Shown: in pieces, positions 26,599-35,255 of the stretch | How the letters are laid out: every line of letters starts with the position of its first letter | Numbering within the stretch: position 1 is the stretch's first letter | DNA from: Chitinophagaceae bacterium | GTDB lineage: Bacteria > Bacteroidota > Bacteroidia > Chitinophagales > Chitinophagaceae | Length of the DNA: 64,000 bases | Assembly: GCA_017307735.1 (NCBI GenBank) | Contig: JAFKGR010000002.1 | Coordinates: 62,001-126,000 of the forward strand | Reading direction: 5' to 3' | Made by a program: the position numbers and the translations under genes | Notes under the pieces: model-generated | The model's input: only the letters and a program-made list of their open reading frames with translations | What the model was told of the DNA's origin: nothing | The model's database searches: none

Positions 26599-27171
26599 TT
26601 ACTTAGTCCTGGCCAGAGAAATATTCTTTTTGAACAGGAAATAGTAACTACCAAAAAACAAAGCTGAGAATATCACAGTAGATAAAATGCTCCACGGATA
26701 AAACGGAAGCCCGTCTGCCATACACATCATCAAACCATCCCAGGTTTTGGGCCTTGCCAAACCTGCCATTGGAGAAGCGCTTACCCAAACAAGAAAATTA
26801 GAAATGAGAAAATATGCTGTTGGCGCAGAAACAGATGCCAAAGCAATTTTTTTAAGATCAAATTCCTTAATCATAAATCCGAATACCGTAAGTCCTCCAA
26901 ACAAAAGATAATTGACCAATTGTCCTTCATAGAAACCCGGTATTGCAGATAATCCATAAACAAATAAAACCTGAAACAACACGTCAGAAACGAACATTGA
27001 TAAAACAGGCAATAAGAAAGAAAATTTCTTTTCTTTAATAATCGCCCCGCCAAAAATAGCCATGGCAATCTGAGGTGCAAATCCATAAGGCCTTCCGGGC
27101 ATTACTCTGTAAAGAGAAGCTGCCCCGATTAAAATGAGAAAACTAACAATCAACTGTTTTGAAATCTTCAT
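26599..27171 (-). CDS. DUF6580-like polytopic membrane protein
   Basis: 190 residues from ATG 27171; the longer frame would use TTG 27192, which lies inside the probable -7 element. Five or six hydrophobic helices. MPGRPYGFAPQIAMAIFGGAII, SMFVSDVLFQ and the Gly-rich helices resemble DUF6580/ECF-substrate-binding-like proteins, whose role is unproven. No energy-coupling partner is adjacent. Predicted inner membrane. Function unknown. Confidence 0.6.
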   Translation of the reverse strand: MKISKQLIVSFLILIGAASLYRVMPGRPYGFAPQIAMAIFGGAIIKEKKFSFLLPVLSMFVSDVLFQVLFVYGLSAIPGFYEGQLVNYLLFGGLTVFGFMIKEFDLKKIALASVSAPTAYFLISNFLVWVSASPMAGLARPKTWDGLMMCMADGLPFYPWSILSTVIFSALFFGSYYFLFKKNISLARTK

Positions 27172-27189
27172 ACCAATTTTTCTTTTGGG

Positions 27190-27197
27190 CAAATTTA
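27190..27197 (-). promoter_or_regulatory. -7 element of the DUF6580 gene
   Basis: Minus-strand TAAATTTG matches TAnnTTTG exactly, 19 bp before the ATG at 27171. It covers the TTG at 27192, arguing against that codon as start. Confidence 0.45.
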
Positions 27198-27219
27198 ATA
27201 AATATACTCCGGCAGCTAA

Positions 27220-27867
27220 TCAATATTTTTCATCCGGTTTTATCAAATCAGGAAATTGTTTTTGAAATCTCCTGATTCTCGGAATGGATTCTGCGAGTAC
27301 ATAAGGGTTATTGGGATGACGTTTGACAAAATTCTGATGATAGGCTTCGGCATCCCAAAACTTTGTAAATGGTTCTGACTGCACGGTTATGGGCTTGTTA
27401 TATTTTCCCGATGCTCTTAATTGGGAAATGTAACCTTCAATCATTTTCTTTTCGGATGGATTCCGGTAAAAAACGATGGATCGGTATTGTTCTCCGGTGT
27501 CAGGCCCCTGTCCGTCCACCTGCGTGGGATCCTGCGATGCAAAATAAATTTTTAAGAGGGTAGGGAAGTCGATTTTTGAAGAATCGTAATAGACGTTCAC
27601 CATTTCGGCATGACATGTTGGACCGCTTCCCAGATCATAATAGGTCGGATTGGGTTTGGTTCCTCCGGCATAACCTGATACAGCTTCCCTGACACCTTTT
27701 ACGCTTTCAAAAATGGCTTCTTCACACCAAAAACATCCAGCACCAAAGGTCGCCTGACTCAGATTTTTATCGGGAAAGTTTATCGTTTCAGAAACGGGAC
27801 CGGACTGCTGGCCACAAGATGCCATAGCAAAACAGCATGTCACCACTAAAGAAAATAAAGATTTCAA
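27220..27867 (-). CDS. msrA: Peptide-methionine (S)-S-oxide reductase, exported lipoprotein form
   Basis: 215 residues from a TTG at 27867, chosen because it starts a good lipoprotein signal (Lys, hydrophobic core, lipobox AMASC); an upstream TTG at 27885 is the alternative, and no suitable ATG exists. The catalytic site GAGCFWCEEAIF (about residues 44-55) is the MsrA signature, and GYAGGTKPNPTYYDLGSG and HAEMVNVYYD are also conserved. It repairs methionine sulfoxide in proteins. The lipobox suggests action in the periplasm or outer membrane on oxidised envelope proteins. No MsrB domain is fused. Confidence 0.88.
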   Translation of the reverse strand: MKSLFSLVVTCCFAMASCGQQSGPVSETINFPDKNLSQATFGAGCFWCEEAIFESVKGVREAVSGYAGGTKPNPTYYDLGSGPTCHAEMVNVYYDSSKIDFPTLLKIYFASQDPTQVDGQGPDTGEQYRSIVFYRNPSEKKMIEGYISQLRASGKYNKPITVQSEPFTKFWDAEAYHQNFVKRHPNNPYVLAESIPRIRRFQKQFPDLIKPDEKY

Positions 27868-27922
27868 TTCTATATTTTTATCCAAGATACCCGATTTTGA
27901 AATTCCCTGTTGTTAAAAAAAA

Positions 27923-28930
27923 TTAGACTACCAGCAAATTGCATCCGCGAACGAGGCTCGTATCGCTTCTGCCCAAAACTTCAAATTCTCCGTTTTTATA
28001 TAGCCTTCCTATGTCTTCTGTAGCAATAAAACTGCAACTGTATAAATTGGCAAGATCGATGACATTGATTAAACCTGAAACCGGTTTCTCGTCAGGAAAT
28101 AAAATGGAAAACGGATCATTGATATCGCGGATCATAATCTTCATCCAATTAGGATAATTGAAAATTCCACCGCCCTTCGAATAAGCTTGTGACAATAATT
28201 CCGTCATACCGTATTCTGAATGAATTTTTTGTACGCCCAGCTTATCGCACAAAAAATGATGTACTTCTTCTCGGGTAATTTCTTTCCGCTTTCCCTTCAT
28301 ACCGCCGGTTTCCATAATTATCGTATGATTCAGCTTCATTTGAAATTCAGATGCAAAATCCAGGAGCGCATACGTTACTCCGATAAGTAAAGTGGATTGG
28401 CCTTTCAGTTCATTATAGACAAGTGTTCTGTAAAGATTATCGAACTCACTCAGATAAAATCCACTTTTGGGATTTCCGCTCCTGCGAATCAGGGTATCAA
28501 CCATGCTGACCAGGCTGCTGTTTTTTCTTTCAAGATATCCCGGTAAAAGGCCGAGAATGCAATAGTTTGAAATGTCTCCATAGAAAGTTTCAAAACCCCT
28601 GACAAAACTTTCTTCATATAAACTCCATTTTTTTACGAAATGTTTGCTGGTATTTTCTCCGGTAGTACCGCTGCTTTCAAAAATAATTTCCGGTTCAAAT
28701 ACGCCAGATTTGATCTCGTGTGTTTTGAAAAAGGAGATCGGCAGGAAGGGAATTGCTTTCAAGTTGTTAATTGTGTCAGGAATTATTTTTAACTGATCCA
28801 CAAATTCTTTATAAATCTTATTTTGACTATATTGAAATCTGAAAACATCCAGTGCATTTTGTTGAAAGTTGTAGTAAGAGGAATCGAAAATGCCGGATTC
28901 AAGAGATGATATTTCAGTATGCTGTTTCAG
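27923..28930 (-). CDS. LuxE-like acyl-protein synthetase/acyltransferase family
   Basis: About 335 residues if started at CTG 28930; the first standard start codon is GTG 28801. The 43 codons upstream of GTG are open and look genuine (IFDSSYYNFQQNALDVFRFQ, then KIYKEFVD, as at the N-terminus of the family). The core has IFESSGTTGENTSKH (about 85-99, ATP/AMP-binding P-loop-like motif of the acyl-adenylating superfamily), METGGMKGKRKE and HSEYGMTELLSQAY. It would activate a fatty acid or similar carboxylate as acyl-AMP. In Bacteroidota its role is unknown. Divergent from a small lipoprotein gene. Confidence 0.7.
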   Translation of the reverse strand: MKQHTEISSLESGIFDSSYYNFQQNALDVFRFQYSQNKIYKEFVDQLKIIPDTINNLKAIPFLPISFFKTHEIKSGVFEPEIIFESSGTTGENTSKHFVKKWSLYEESFVRGFETFYGDISNYCILGLLPGYLERKNSSLVSMVDTLIRRSGNPKSGFYLSEFDNLYRTLVYNELKGQSTLLIGVTYALLDFASEFQMKLNHTIIMETGGMKGKRKEITREEVHHFLCDKLGVQKIHSEYGMTELLSQAYSKGGGIFNYPNWMKIMIRDINDPFSILFPDEKPVSGLINVIDLANLYSCSFIATEDIGRLYKNGEFEVLGRSDTSLVRGCNLLVV

Positions 28931-28963
28931 TTTAATAACTAATTTTACAATTAAACCACAAAG

Positions 28964-29401
28964 ATGAGGAACTCTATTATTATAATGTTGTTTGCTTTTA
29001 TAATTGCAGGCTGTGGCAAAAGTAAATTTGAATCAAAACCCGTATTGGAATTCAAGGATGTGAACACTACTGAGCTGCACAGGCAACAGTTGATCCGGTT
29101 CACTTTGGGATTTACTGATAAAGACGGTGATATCAGTGACTCCGTTTTTATTCAGAAAATCGTTGCAGATTGCCCGGCTACCTCCTTTAATCAGTGGTTC
29201 CCTATGCCTTCGGTTCCTCCAACCAGCGATATGAAAGGCCAAATTGTTCTTACCCTGGGATATAACGTGTCTGGCTATTCGGACATTCTGGGGCCGCAAT
29301 GCCAGCAGGACGATAAAGCCATTTTCAGATTTGTTTTGAAAGATGAGAAAGGGAATGTCAGTGATACGGTAAGTTCTCCCATCATTACCATCTTTCAATA
29401 A
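28964..29401 (+). CDS. Small lipoprotein of unknown function
   Basis: 145 residues. Signal peptide MRNSIIIMLFAFIIAGC gives a clear lipobox (IAGC, Cys 17). The mature part contains FTDKDGDISD, an Asp-rich turn often seen in Bacteroidota beta-sandwich lipoproteins, and C-terminal FVLKDEKGNVSDTVSSPIITI, which suggests an Ig-like or cadherin-like fold. Two Cys residues (about 70 and 111) could form a disulfide. Outer-membrane or periplasmic location is expected. A hairpin terminator follows at 29433-29453. Confidence 0.6.
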   Translation: MRNSIIIMLFAFIIAGCGKSKFESKPVLEFKDVNTTELHRQQLIRFTLGFTDKDGDISDSVFIQKIVADCPATSFNQWFPMPSVPPTSDMKGQIVLTLGYNVSGYSDILGPQCQQDDKAIFRFVLKDEKGNVSDTVSSPIITIFQ

Positions 29402-29432
29402 AGTTGCTATTTAAAAAGGAATTAAATTCAGA

Positions 29433-29453
29433 TTTTTCGGTTTATCCGAAAAA
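29433..29453 (+). terminator. Terminator-like hairpin after the small lipoprotein gene
   Basis: Perfect 8-bp arms TTTTTCGG / CCGAAAAA with loop TTTAT. The symmetric T and A runs could work on both strands, but the T tract on the plus strand precedes rather than follows the stem. Confidence 0.45.
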
Positions 29454-29600
29454 CTAATTTAAAGGCAATTGCTGTTTCACCCAAACTGAACTTTCATTTC
29501 ATCTGCTTTCAACAAAATTTTCATTGATACAACCCGTGATTAAAATCCGAAAAATATTTTTTCATTTTTGATCACGTGCCACCCGTACTATTTAAAACTA

Positions 29601-29608
29601 TAAATTTG
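29601..29608 (+). promoter_or_regulatory. -7 element of the M42 peptidase gene
   Basis: TAAATTTG matches TAnnTTTG and lies 21 bp before the ATG at 29630. The -33 element is not obvious. Confidence 0.4.
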
Positions 29609-29629
29609 TTAAAATAGTTTTATCAAATT

Positions 29630-30733
29630 ATGCCAAAAAACAAAAATCCTTTTTTACTGAATCCGGAATTAATTCAATTTCTAAAAGATTACATCAACAC
29701 ACCTTCACCCGTTGGCTCAGAATCAGGCGGACAAAGGGTTTGGCTGAATTACATCAAAAACATTGTGGACGAAACGTTTACTGATCCCTATGGTACGGCA
29801 GTGGGTGTAATAAACCCCGGCAAACCTTTTAAGGTAGTCATTGAAGCCCATGCGGATGAAATCAGTTGGTTTGTCAATTATATTAATCCCGACGGATTTA
29901 TTTACCTCAAAAGAAACGGAGGAACCGATCCTATTATCGCACCTTCCCAAAGGGTAATTATCCATGGCAATAAAGGTCCGGTAAAAGCTGTCTTTGGATG
30001 GCCGGCCATTCATACACGCATGGGAAGAGATGACAAGGAATACCAGCCCAAAATGGAAAATTTGTTTTTGGATTGCGGAGCCAGATGTCTCGGAGAAGTG
30101 GAAAAACTTGGAATTCATGTCGGATCCCTGGTTACGCACGTTGATACTTTTGATGAACTGGCCTTTGATAATTTTATCGCACGGGCTTTCGATAACAGAA
30201 TTGGCGGTTTTATGAATGCTCAGGTAGCGCGCCATCTGAAGTCCAATAAGAAATCGCTTCCTTATTCTCTTTACATCGTTAATTCTGTTCAGGAAGAAAT
30301 CGGGTTGCGCGGTGCTGAAATGATTGCACGCCGCATAAAACCGGATGTGGCGATTGTTACCGATGTTACCCACGATACAGGTACGCCTTTGATAAATAAA
30401 CAAATTGAGGGCGAATGCAAATGTGGCAAAGGGCCTGTTCTCACTTTCGGGCCGGCGGTACATAACAAATTATTACAGTTCATAGAAAAAACAGCGGTGA
30501 AAAATAAAATAGACTATCAGTTGCATGCAGTGAGCCGCAGTACCGGAACCGATACCGAATCTTTTGCCTATGCAAACGATGGCTGCCCGTCTGCATTAAT
30601 TTCAATTCCGCTCAGATATATGCACACCACTGTTGAAATGATTCACAGGGCCGATATTGAAAAAACAATCCAGCTCATGTATGAAAGTGTGTTGGCTCTT
30701 TCTCCCAAAACAAACCTAAGCTACTTCGAATAA
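29630..30733 (+). CDS. M42 family metallo-aminopeptidase
   Basis: 367 residues, dinuclear zinc peptidase with the TET aminopeptidase fold. Metal and catalytic sites appear in order: EAHADEISWFV (about 70-80, first metal His), ARAFDNRIGG (about 183-192, bridging Asp), NSVQEEIGLRGAEM (about 223-236, catalytic Glu pair), IVTDVTHDTG (about 247-256) and YMHTTVEMIH near the end (last His). It removes N-terminal residues from peptides in the cytoplasm, usually as a dodecamer. Monocistronic by spacing. Confidence 0.88.
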   Translation: MPKNKNPFLLNPELIQFLKDYINTPSPVGSESGGQRVWLNYIKNIVDETFTDPYGTAVGVINPGKPFKVVIEAHADEISWFVNYINPDGFIYLKRNGGTDPIIAPSQRVIIHGNKGPVKAVFGWPAIHTRMGRDDKEYQPKMENLFLDCGARCLGEVEKLGIHVGSLVTHVDTFDELAFDNFIARAFDNRIGGFMNAQVARHLKSNKKSLPYSLYIVNSVQEEIGLRGAEMIARRIKPDVAIVTDVTHDTGTPLINKQIEGECKCGKGPVLTFGPAVHNKLLQFIEKTAVKNKIDYQLHAVSRSTGTDTESFAYANDGCPSALISIPLRYMHTTVEMIHRADIEKTIQLMYESVLALSPKTNLSYFE

Positions 30734-30831
30734 CATAAGTTTAAAATCCAATAACTTTATAAAAAAGCTGAATCCATAAGAATTGATCCGGATTACAGTT
30801 GAAAAGTCTTTGTTGCTTTTTTAAAGAGATC

Positions 30832-30870
30832 AGGAGGGGTTTAATGAAAGAGTTGACCGCTGAATTATGA
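30832..30870 (+). other. Shine-Dalgarno plus 8-codon upstream ORF overlapping the E1 start
   Basis: AGGAGG (30832-30837) lies 6 bases before an ATG at 30844 that opens MKELTAEL-stop. The TGA overlaps the ATG of the E1 gene in the arrangement ATGA, in a different frame. A strong SD is unusual in this genome, where leaders are otherwise A-rich. This suggests translational coupling of the E1 enzyme to a mini-ORF, although it could be coincidental. Confidence 0.4.
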
Positions 30871-32927
30871 AAGAGAAATTAATAGAAGCTTACCGTCTCA
30901 TGTGCCAGGCCGTAGCCATGACAAATACCTATGAATCCAATCGTCAGATCTGTAAATATGTTCACTCCACGTCGAGGGGGCACGAGGCAGTACAGCTTGC
31001 CATGGCTATGCAATTATTTCCATGCGATTTTATCAGCCCTTACTACAGAGACGAAAGTATTTTGTTGGGACTCGGATTTTCTCCCTACACATTAATGTTA
31101 CAATTACTTGCGAAGGGTGACGATATTTTCACCGGCGGAAGAGAATATTATTCCCATCCGAATTACCGAGGAGAAGATAAGCCCACCATCATTCATCAAA
31201 GCAGTGCCACAGGAATGCAGGCTATCCCGGCTACAGGAGTAGCTCAGGGAATCCAATATCTGAAAAACATACAATCTCCTTTACTGAAAAAAGGGCCTGA
31301 CGGGGAAAACCCGATTTCTGTTTGTTCATTGGGTGATGCCAGTGTCACCGAAGGTGAAGTAAGCGAAGCATTCCAGTTTGCGGTATTGAAAAAATTACCC
31401 ATTTTATACCTCGTTCAGGATAATGACTGGGGAATCAGTGTCACAGCCCAGGAAGCAAGGAGCATGAATGCTTTTGAATTTGCTGAAGGTTTTAAAGGAA
31501 TGAACAGAGTAAGTTTTGATGGCAGTGATTTCAGGAATTCTTACAAAATGCTTCGAAGGGTAGTGCAGGAAATACGGCAGGGGAGTGGCCCCTACCTTGT
31601 CCGCGCCAGGGTGCCGTTGTTGGGGCATCATACCAGCGGCGTCAGGAAAGAGTTTTACCGCAGTGAAGAAGATCTGGCAAAGCATGCTGCCCATGATCCT
31701 TTTCCAAAAATTAAAAATGATTTATTGCTGGAAGGAGTTTCAGAGGAAGAACTTGAAAGTATCCGGATGCAAGCTGAACAGGAAGTTTTGAACGACTTTG
31801 AAAGAGCAAAAAATGCTGCAGAGCCCGATATCAGCAAAGTGGAAGATTTTATTTTTGCTCCGACTCCTGTTACAAGAGAGAAAGGAAATCGTACTCCTGA
31901 AGGAAAAGATAAAATTATCATGGTTGATGCTGCTCTCCACGCTATCAGGGAAATTATGGAGAGGCATCCTGAGGCTATTTTGTTTGGTCAGGATGTGGGA
32001 GAAAGACTGGGTGGCGTATTCAGAGAAACAGCATCGCTCGGAAAAGAATTCGGTGTTGACAGGGTTTTCAATACTGCTATTCAGGAAGCATATATAATCG
32101 GGAGTACGACAGGGCTGAGCGCTACCGGAGTGAGACCCATCGTGGAAGTTCAATTTGCAGATTATATTTATCCGGGGATTAATCAACTGGTTACCGAGAT
32201 TTCCAAAAGTTGTTATTTGAGTTGTGGAAAGTTTCCGATATCTGCCGTGATCAGGGTTCCGACGGGCGCTTACGGCGGAGGGGGGCCTTATCACAGCGGT
32301 TCCGTTGAATCTACGCTTCTTTCCATTAAGGGGATTAAAATTGCTTACCCTTCAAACGCTGCTGACATGAAGGGATTGATGAAAGCCGCATTTTATGATC
32401 CCAATCCTGTGATTATGCTTGAACACAAAGGGTTGTATTGGAGTAAGGTGCCGGGTACGGAGGGAGCAAAGACCATTGAACCTGATGCAGATTATATTGT
32501 GCCTTTCGGAAAAGGGAGAATTGTGTTGGAAGCGGATTTGAAAAATATTGAAAATGGAGAAAGTGCCTGCGTTATCACTTATGGAATGGGGGTCTATTGG
32601 GCATTGCAGGCAGCCGGGAAATTGGCAGGCAAAATTGAAATCATAGATGTTAGGAGCCTTTTTCCCCTAGACGAAGAACTCATTTTCGAAACGGTTTCCA
32701 GACATGGCAAATGCCTTGTTCTTACAGAATCTCAGCAAACGAATTCTTTTGCTGAATCATTGGCGGCCAGAATTACCACAAATTGTTTCCAACATCTGGA
32801 TGCTCCGGTTCAGGTACTTGGCGCACTGGATGTTCCAGCAGTTCCTATGAATGAAAATCTTGAAAAAGCAATGTTGCCCTCAGGAGATAAAGTTTACAAA
32901 AAACTTAAAGAATTACTTAGATATTAA
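30867..32927 (+). CDS. Fused E1 alpha/beta 2-oxoacid dehydrogenase (branched-chain type)
   Basis: 686 residues: an alpha-type half (about 1-310) and a beta-type half (about 350-686) joined in one chain. The thiamine diphosphate motif is GDASVTEGEVSEAFQFAVLKKLPILYLVQDN (about 153-185). The beta half contains FGQDVGERLGGVFR, TPGAYGGGGPYHS-type sequence (GAYGGGGPYHSGSVES) and the C-terminal transketolase domain. It decarboxylates branched-chain or related 2-oxoacids and transfers the acyl group to lipoyl E2. E2 and E3 are not adjacent. Fusion of E1 subunits is common in Bacteroidota. A separate E1-alpha for pyruvate is encoded at 53.7 kb. Confidence 0.85.
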   Translation: MKEKLIEAYRLMCQAVAMTNTYESNRQICKYVHSTSRGHEAVQLAMAMQLFPCDFISPYYRDESILLGLGFSPYTLMLQLLAKGDDIFTGGREYYSHPNYRGEDKPTIIHQSSATGMQAIPATGVAQGIQYLKNIQSPLLKKGPDGENPISVCSLGDASVTEGEVSEAFQFAVLKKLPILYLVQDNDWGISVTAQEARSMNAFEFAEGFKGMNRVSFDGSDFRNSYKMLRRVVQEIRQGSGPYLVRARVPLLGHHTSGVRKEFYRSEEDLAKHAAHDPFPKIKNDLLLEGVSEEELESIRMQAEQEVLNDFERAKNAAEPDISKVEDFIFAPTPVTREKGNRTPEGKDKIIMVDAALHAIREIMERHPEAILFGQDVGERLGGVFRETASLGKEFGVDRVFNTAIQEAYIIGSTTGLSATGVRPIVEVQFADYIYPGINQLVTEISKSCYLSCGKFPISAVIRVPTGAYGGGGPYHSGSVESTLLSIKGIKIAYPSNAADMKGLMKAAFYDPNPVIMLEHKGLYWSKVPGTEGAKTIEPDADYIVPFGKGRIVLEADLKNIENGESACVITYGMGVYWALQAAGKLAGKIEIIDVRSLFPLDEELIFETVSRHGKCLVLTESQQTNSFAESLAARITTNCFQHLDAPVQVLGALDVPAVPMNENLEKAMLPSGDKVYKKLKELLRY

Positions 32928-32958
32928 ATCAGGATCAACAGTATAGCAAAATGTTCAA

Positions 32959-33336
32959 TCAATGATGAGTAGAGCTTTTTTCAATGTTTGAGCTTATTTT
33001 ATTAACCAGTTGACAAGCTTCAAAAGGTTTTTGAAGGAAGTCATCTGCATTGCAAAATTTCATGACCTCTTCTTTATTGGTATGGGCAGAAAATAAGATG
33101 ACAGGAATTTCCTTAGTTTCGGGTTGCGCTTTCAGGCATTTACATACTTCAATACCATCCACCCCCGACAGGAATACATCAAGTAATATCGCTTGTGGAT
33201 TGAACTTTTTTGCTTTAGACACAACTTCCTCACCGCGTAAAGTAGAGATTACGTCAAATCCATTTTTCTTTAGTATTCTCTCCACGACGCAGAGGATATC
33301 GCTATCGTCGTCAACTATTAAAACCTTTTTCATCAT
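32959..33336 (-). CDS. Stand-alone response regulator receiver domain
   Basis: 125 residues consisting only of a CheY-like receiver. Acidic pocket VDDDSD (about 8-13), phosphoacceptor Asp in LLDVFLSGVDG (about 54), Ser/Thr position in LFSAHT and the conserved Lys in LQKPF (about 104). No output domain, so it acts by protein-protein contact or as a phosphate relay. No histidine kinase gene is in the window. It is convergent with the E1 gene. Confidence 0.85.
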   Translation of the reverse strand: MMKKVLIVDDDSDILCVVERILKKNGFDVISTLRGEEVVSKAKKFNPQAILLDVFLSGVDGIEVCKCLKAQPETKEIPVILFSAHTNKEEVMKFCNADDFLQKPFEACQLVNKISSNIEKSSTHH

Positions 33337-33485
33337 CCATCAGACGGATTAAAATTGTAACTTCTTACTTCAATAACTAAACCAATTTTTTATTCATTGC
33401 TTTAACATATTAAGACTTACTCATATAACTGAAAGTCAGAATTTAAAACTTAACTTTGATCTCATATAATTAATTGATAATCAGT

Positions 33486-34394
33486 ATGTGTAAACTACTA
33501 ATCGGATTCATACTTTTCGCAATGCAATTACCGGATGGCCTTTATGCCCAACAAAAACATAATATGAGAACGCTGAAGAAGGAAATCATTGAAGAATTTT
33601 CTTCCCAAAAAGAGGATTTTGCACTGGCATTTTATGATTTGCAATCAGGAAAACATTTATATATCAACCAAAACCAGGTTTTCCACGCTGCCAGCACCAT
33701 GAAGGTTCCTGTAATGATTGAAGTTTTTAAACAGGATCACGAAGGCAAGTTCAATCTTAATGATTCTCTCAAAGTGGAAAATCATTTTAAAAGTATTGTG
33801 GACAACAGTGTGTATCAATTGGATTCGCTTGATGACAGTTATTCGCCTTTGTATCATAAAACCGGACAAAAAAAATCTATTTACGACCTGACTTATCTGA
33901 TGATAATCCACAGCAGCAATCTGGCAACAAATATTGTAATAGATCTGGTCGGAGCAAAAAATGTAATGAAAACAATTCAGAAAATGGGTGTAAAAAAAAT
34001 GAAGGTTCTGAGAGGTGTGGAAGATCAGAAAGCATTTGATCTTGGATTGAATAATGTAACATCTGCCCGCGATCTGATGTTGTTGCTCAAAGAAATTGCC
34101 TTGGGGAAAGCTGTAAGCAGGCCGGCTTCGGATTCAATGATTCATATTTTACTCGATCAGAAATTCAATGAAATTATTCCTGCACTTTTACCACAGGATG
34201 TCAGGGTCGCACATAAAACCGGAAATATTACCGGTGTTGATCATGATGCGGGAATTGTTTTTTTGCCTGATGGCAGAAAATATATTCTTGTGTTGCTTTC
34301 AAAAAACCTACAGGATGAAAAATCGTCTATCTCAGCTATGGCAAGGGTTTCCAGGCTTGTATATGATTTTGAGATGCACGGGAAATCAAAATAA
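33486..34394 (+). CDS. Class A beta-lactamase-like serine hydrolase
   Basis: 302 residues from ATG 33486 (upstream TTG 33474 rejected). Signal peptide ends near GLYAQ (about residue 21). Active-site motif I is ASTMKVP (Ser-x-x-Lys, about 69-72), motif II is HSSNLATN (about 140-147, Ser-x-Asn), a Glu-rich omega-like region is RGVEDQKAF, and motif III is HKTGNITG (about 243-250, Lys-Thr-Gly). This fits class A beta-lactamases and related serine hydrolases in the periplasm. Whether it hydrolyses beta-lactams is uncertain; the SSN motif and the subfamily resemblance suggest a housekeeping hydrolase is possible. Confidence 0.75.
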   Translation: MCKLLIGFILFAMQLPDGLYAQQKHNMRTLKKEIIEEFSSQKEDFALAFYDLQSGKHLYINQNQVFHAASTMKVPVMIEVFKQDHEGKFNLNDSLKVENHFKSIVDNSVYQLDSLDDSYSPLYHKTGQKKSIYDLTYLMIIHSSNLATNIVIDLVGAKNVMKTIQKMGVKKMKVLRGVEDQKAFDLGLNNVTSARDLMLLLKEIALGKAVSRPASDSMIHILLDQKFNEIIPALLPQDVRVAHKTGNITGVDHDAGIVFLPDGRKYILVLLSKNLQDEKSSISAMARVSRLVYDFEMHGKSK

Positions 34395-34460
34395 TATAAG
34401 TTATATAATTTATATTATGTTAAGTAGGATTTTTTAAATAAAGATTGTACTACTATGCCG

Positions 34461-34564
34461 ATCCATCTTAAAACAATTTGAGAATCTCCCCTATATTTTT
34501 TAAAGTCCCGGTTTCATATTCTTTTCTCATTAAAAGAAAAGCCCTGTTTCAATTTAAGATGGAT
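34461..34564. repeat. 104-bp structured element with 12-bp terminal inverted repeats
   Basis: Perfect arms ATCCATCTTAAA (34461-34472) and TTTAAGATGGAT (34553-34564) enclose 80 bases that contain a second hairpin, CTTTTCT / AGAAAAG with a 7-base loop (34521-34541). A separate AT-rich hairpin (ATAATATAA / TTATATTAT, 34391-34418) lies just upstream at the end of the hydrolase gene. It lies between convergent genes. It could be a MITE-like remnant, an RNA or a bidirectional terminator. Confidence 0.5.
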
Positions 34565-34655
34565 TAAAATTTTTAACGGGAAATATCAGGGTTGAGAGAA
34601 ATATATTTTTTCCGCGATTCTCCGTTGCAGAAAATGCCGGATCTTAAAGAAATGA

Positions 34656-35255
34656 TCAATGAATGACATTTGCCGTTTCCACTGCCTCTACAACATCAAA
34701 ATTCCTCATGGCATTGATCAGTTTAAAATGAGTGAAATTTTGAAGATCTTCAATTCTGACTGGCTTCTGGAAAATAATTTTTTGTGTCAGGAGTCTTTCT
34801 CTCGCTGTTCCCTTTAGCAGCGGTTGTGAGGGCGTAATCCAGCTTTCCCCATCAAAAAAGACAATGTTACAATACAAAGTATCCGTCACATATTTGTTTT
34901 TGATGATCAGGATATCATTGCACTCCTCTCTTTTATCAAATAGCAGGTTTAGTTTTGCACGATCACAATATTTCAGGTTGTATTCAATGGCATTATCTTC
35001 AACCAACTTCAGAGTGGTTATTTTTTTGATTTGGTATTTTTCAAATTCCCTTTTAAAAGAAGCATCGTTATAACGAATTCTCAGCTTCACCAAACCCTCT
35101 CTGAATTCAGCAGGAATTTGCACATTATCTAAAATATCTGATTTGGCTTCATACCCATAAAGTTCTTTGTAGGAATTCCGGTATCTGCGCCGATGCCACT
35201 CAGCGTTTAATAGCTGGCCGTCCTTAATGCAAATAGATTCAAAAAGCGGGTACAT
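34656..35255 (-). CDS. pabC: Class IV aminotransferase, probable aminodeoxychorismate lyase
   Basis: 199 residues, shorter than E. coli PabC (269). YPLFESICIKDG at the start, RRRYRNS, the PLP-lysine region YNLKYCDRAKLN (about 97-108), NIVFFDGESWITPSQPLLKGTARERLL and INAMRNFD at the end fit fold-type IV aminotransferases. Its start overlaps the PabB-like gene by 17 bp, a strong indication of the folate pathway step that releases pyruvate and p-aminobenzoate from aminodeoxychorismate. D-amino-acid or branched-chain aminotransferase is the alternative, less likely in this context. Confidence 0.75.
   Translation of the reverse strand: MYPLFESICIKDGQLLNAEWHRRRYRNSYKELYGYEAKSDILDNVQIPAEFREGLVKLRIRYNDASFKREFEKYQIKKITTLKLVEDNAIEYNLKYCDRAKLNLLFDKREECNDILIIKNKYVTDTLYCNIVFFDGESWITPSQPLLKGTARERLLTQKIIFQKPVRIEDLQNFTHFKLINAMRNFDVVEAVETANVIH

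Noticed and set aside
14427..29608. Full promoters for bshB1, ccmE and the M42 gene
   Set aside because: Only the -7 part matches; no TTTG occurs 19-21 bp upstream, so complete promoters were not claimed and only the -7 elements are listed with modest confidence.
29723..30463. 246-codon open frame on the minus strand opposite the M42 peptidase gene
   Set aside because: The M42 peptidase gene is complete with all metal motifs; the antisense frame has no family resemblance.
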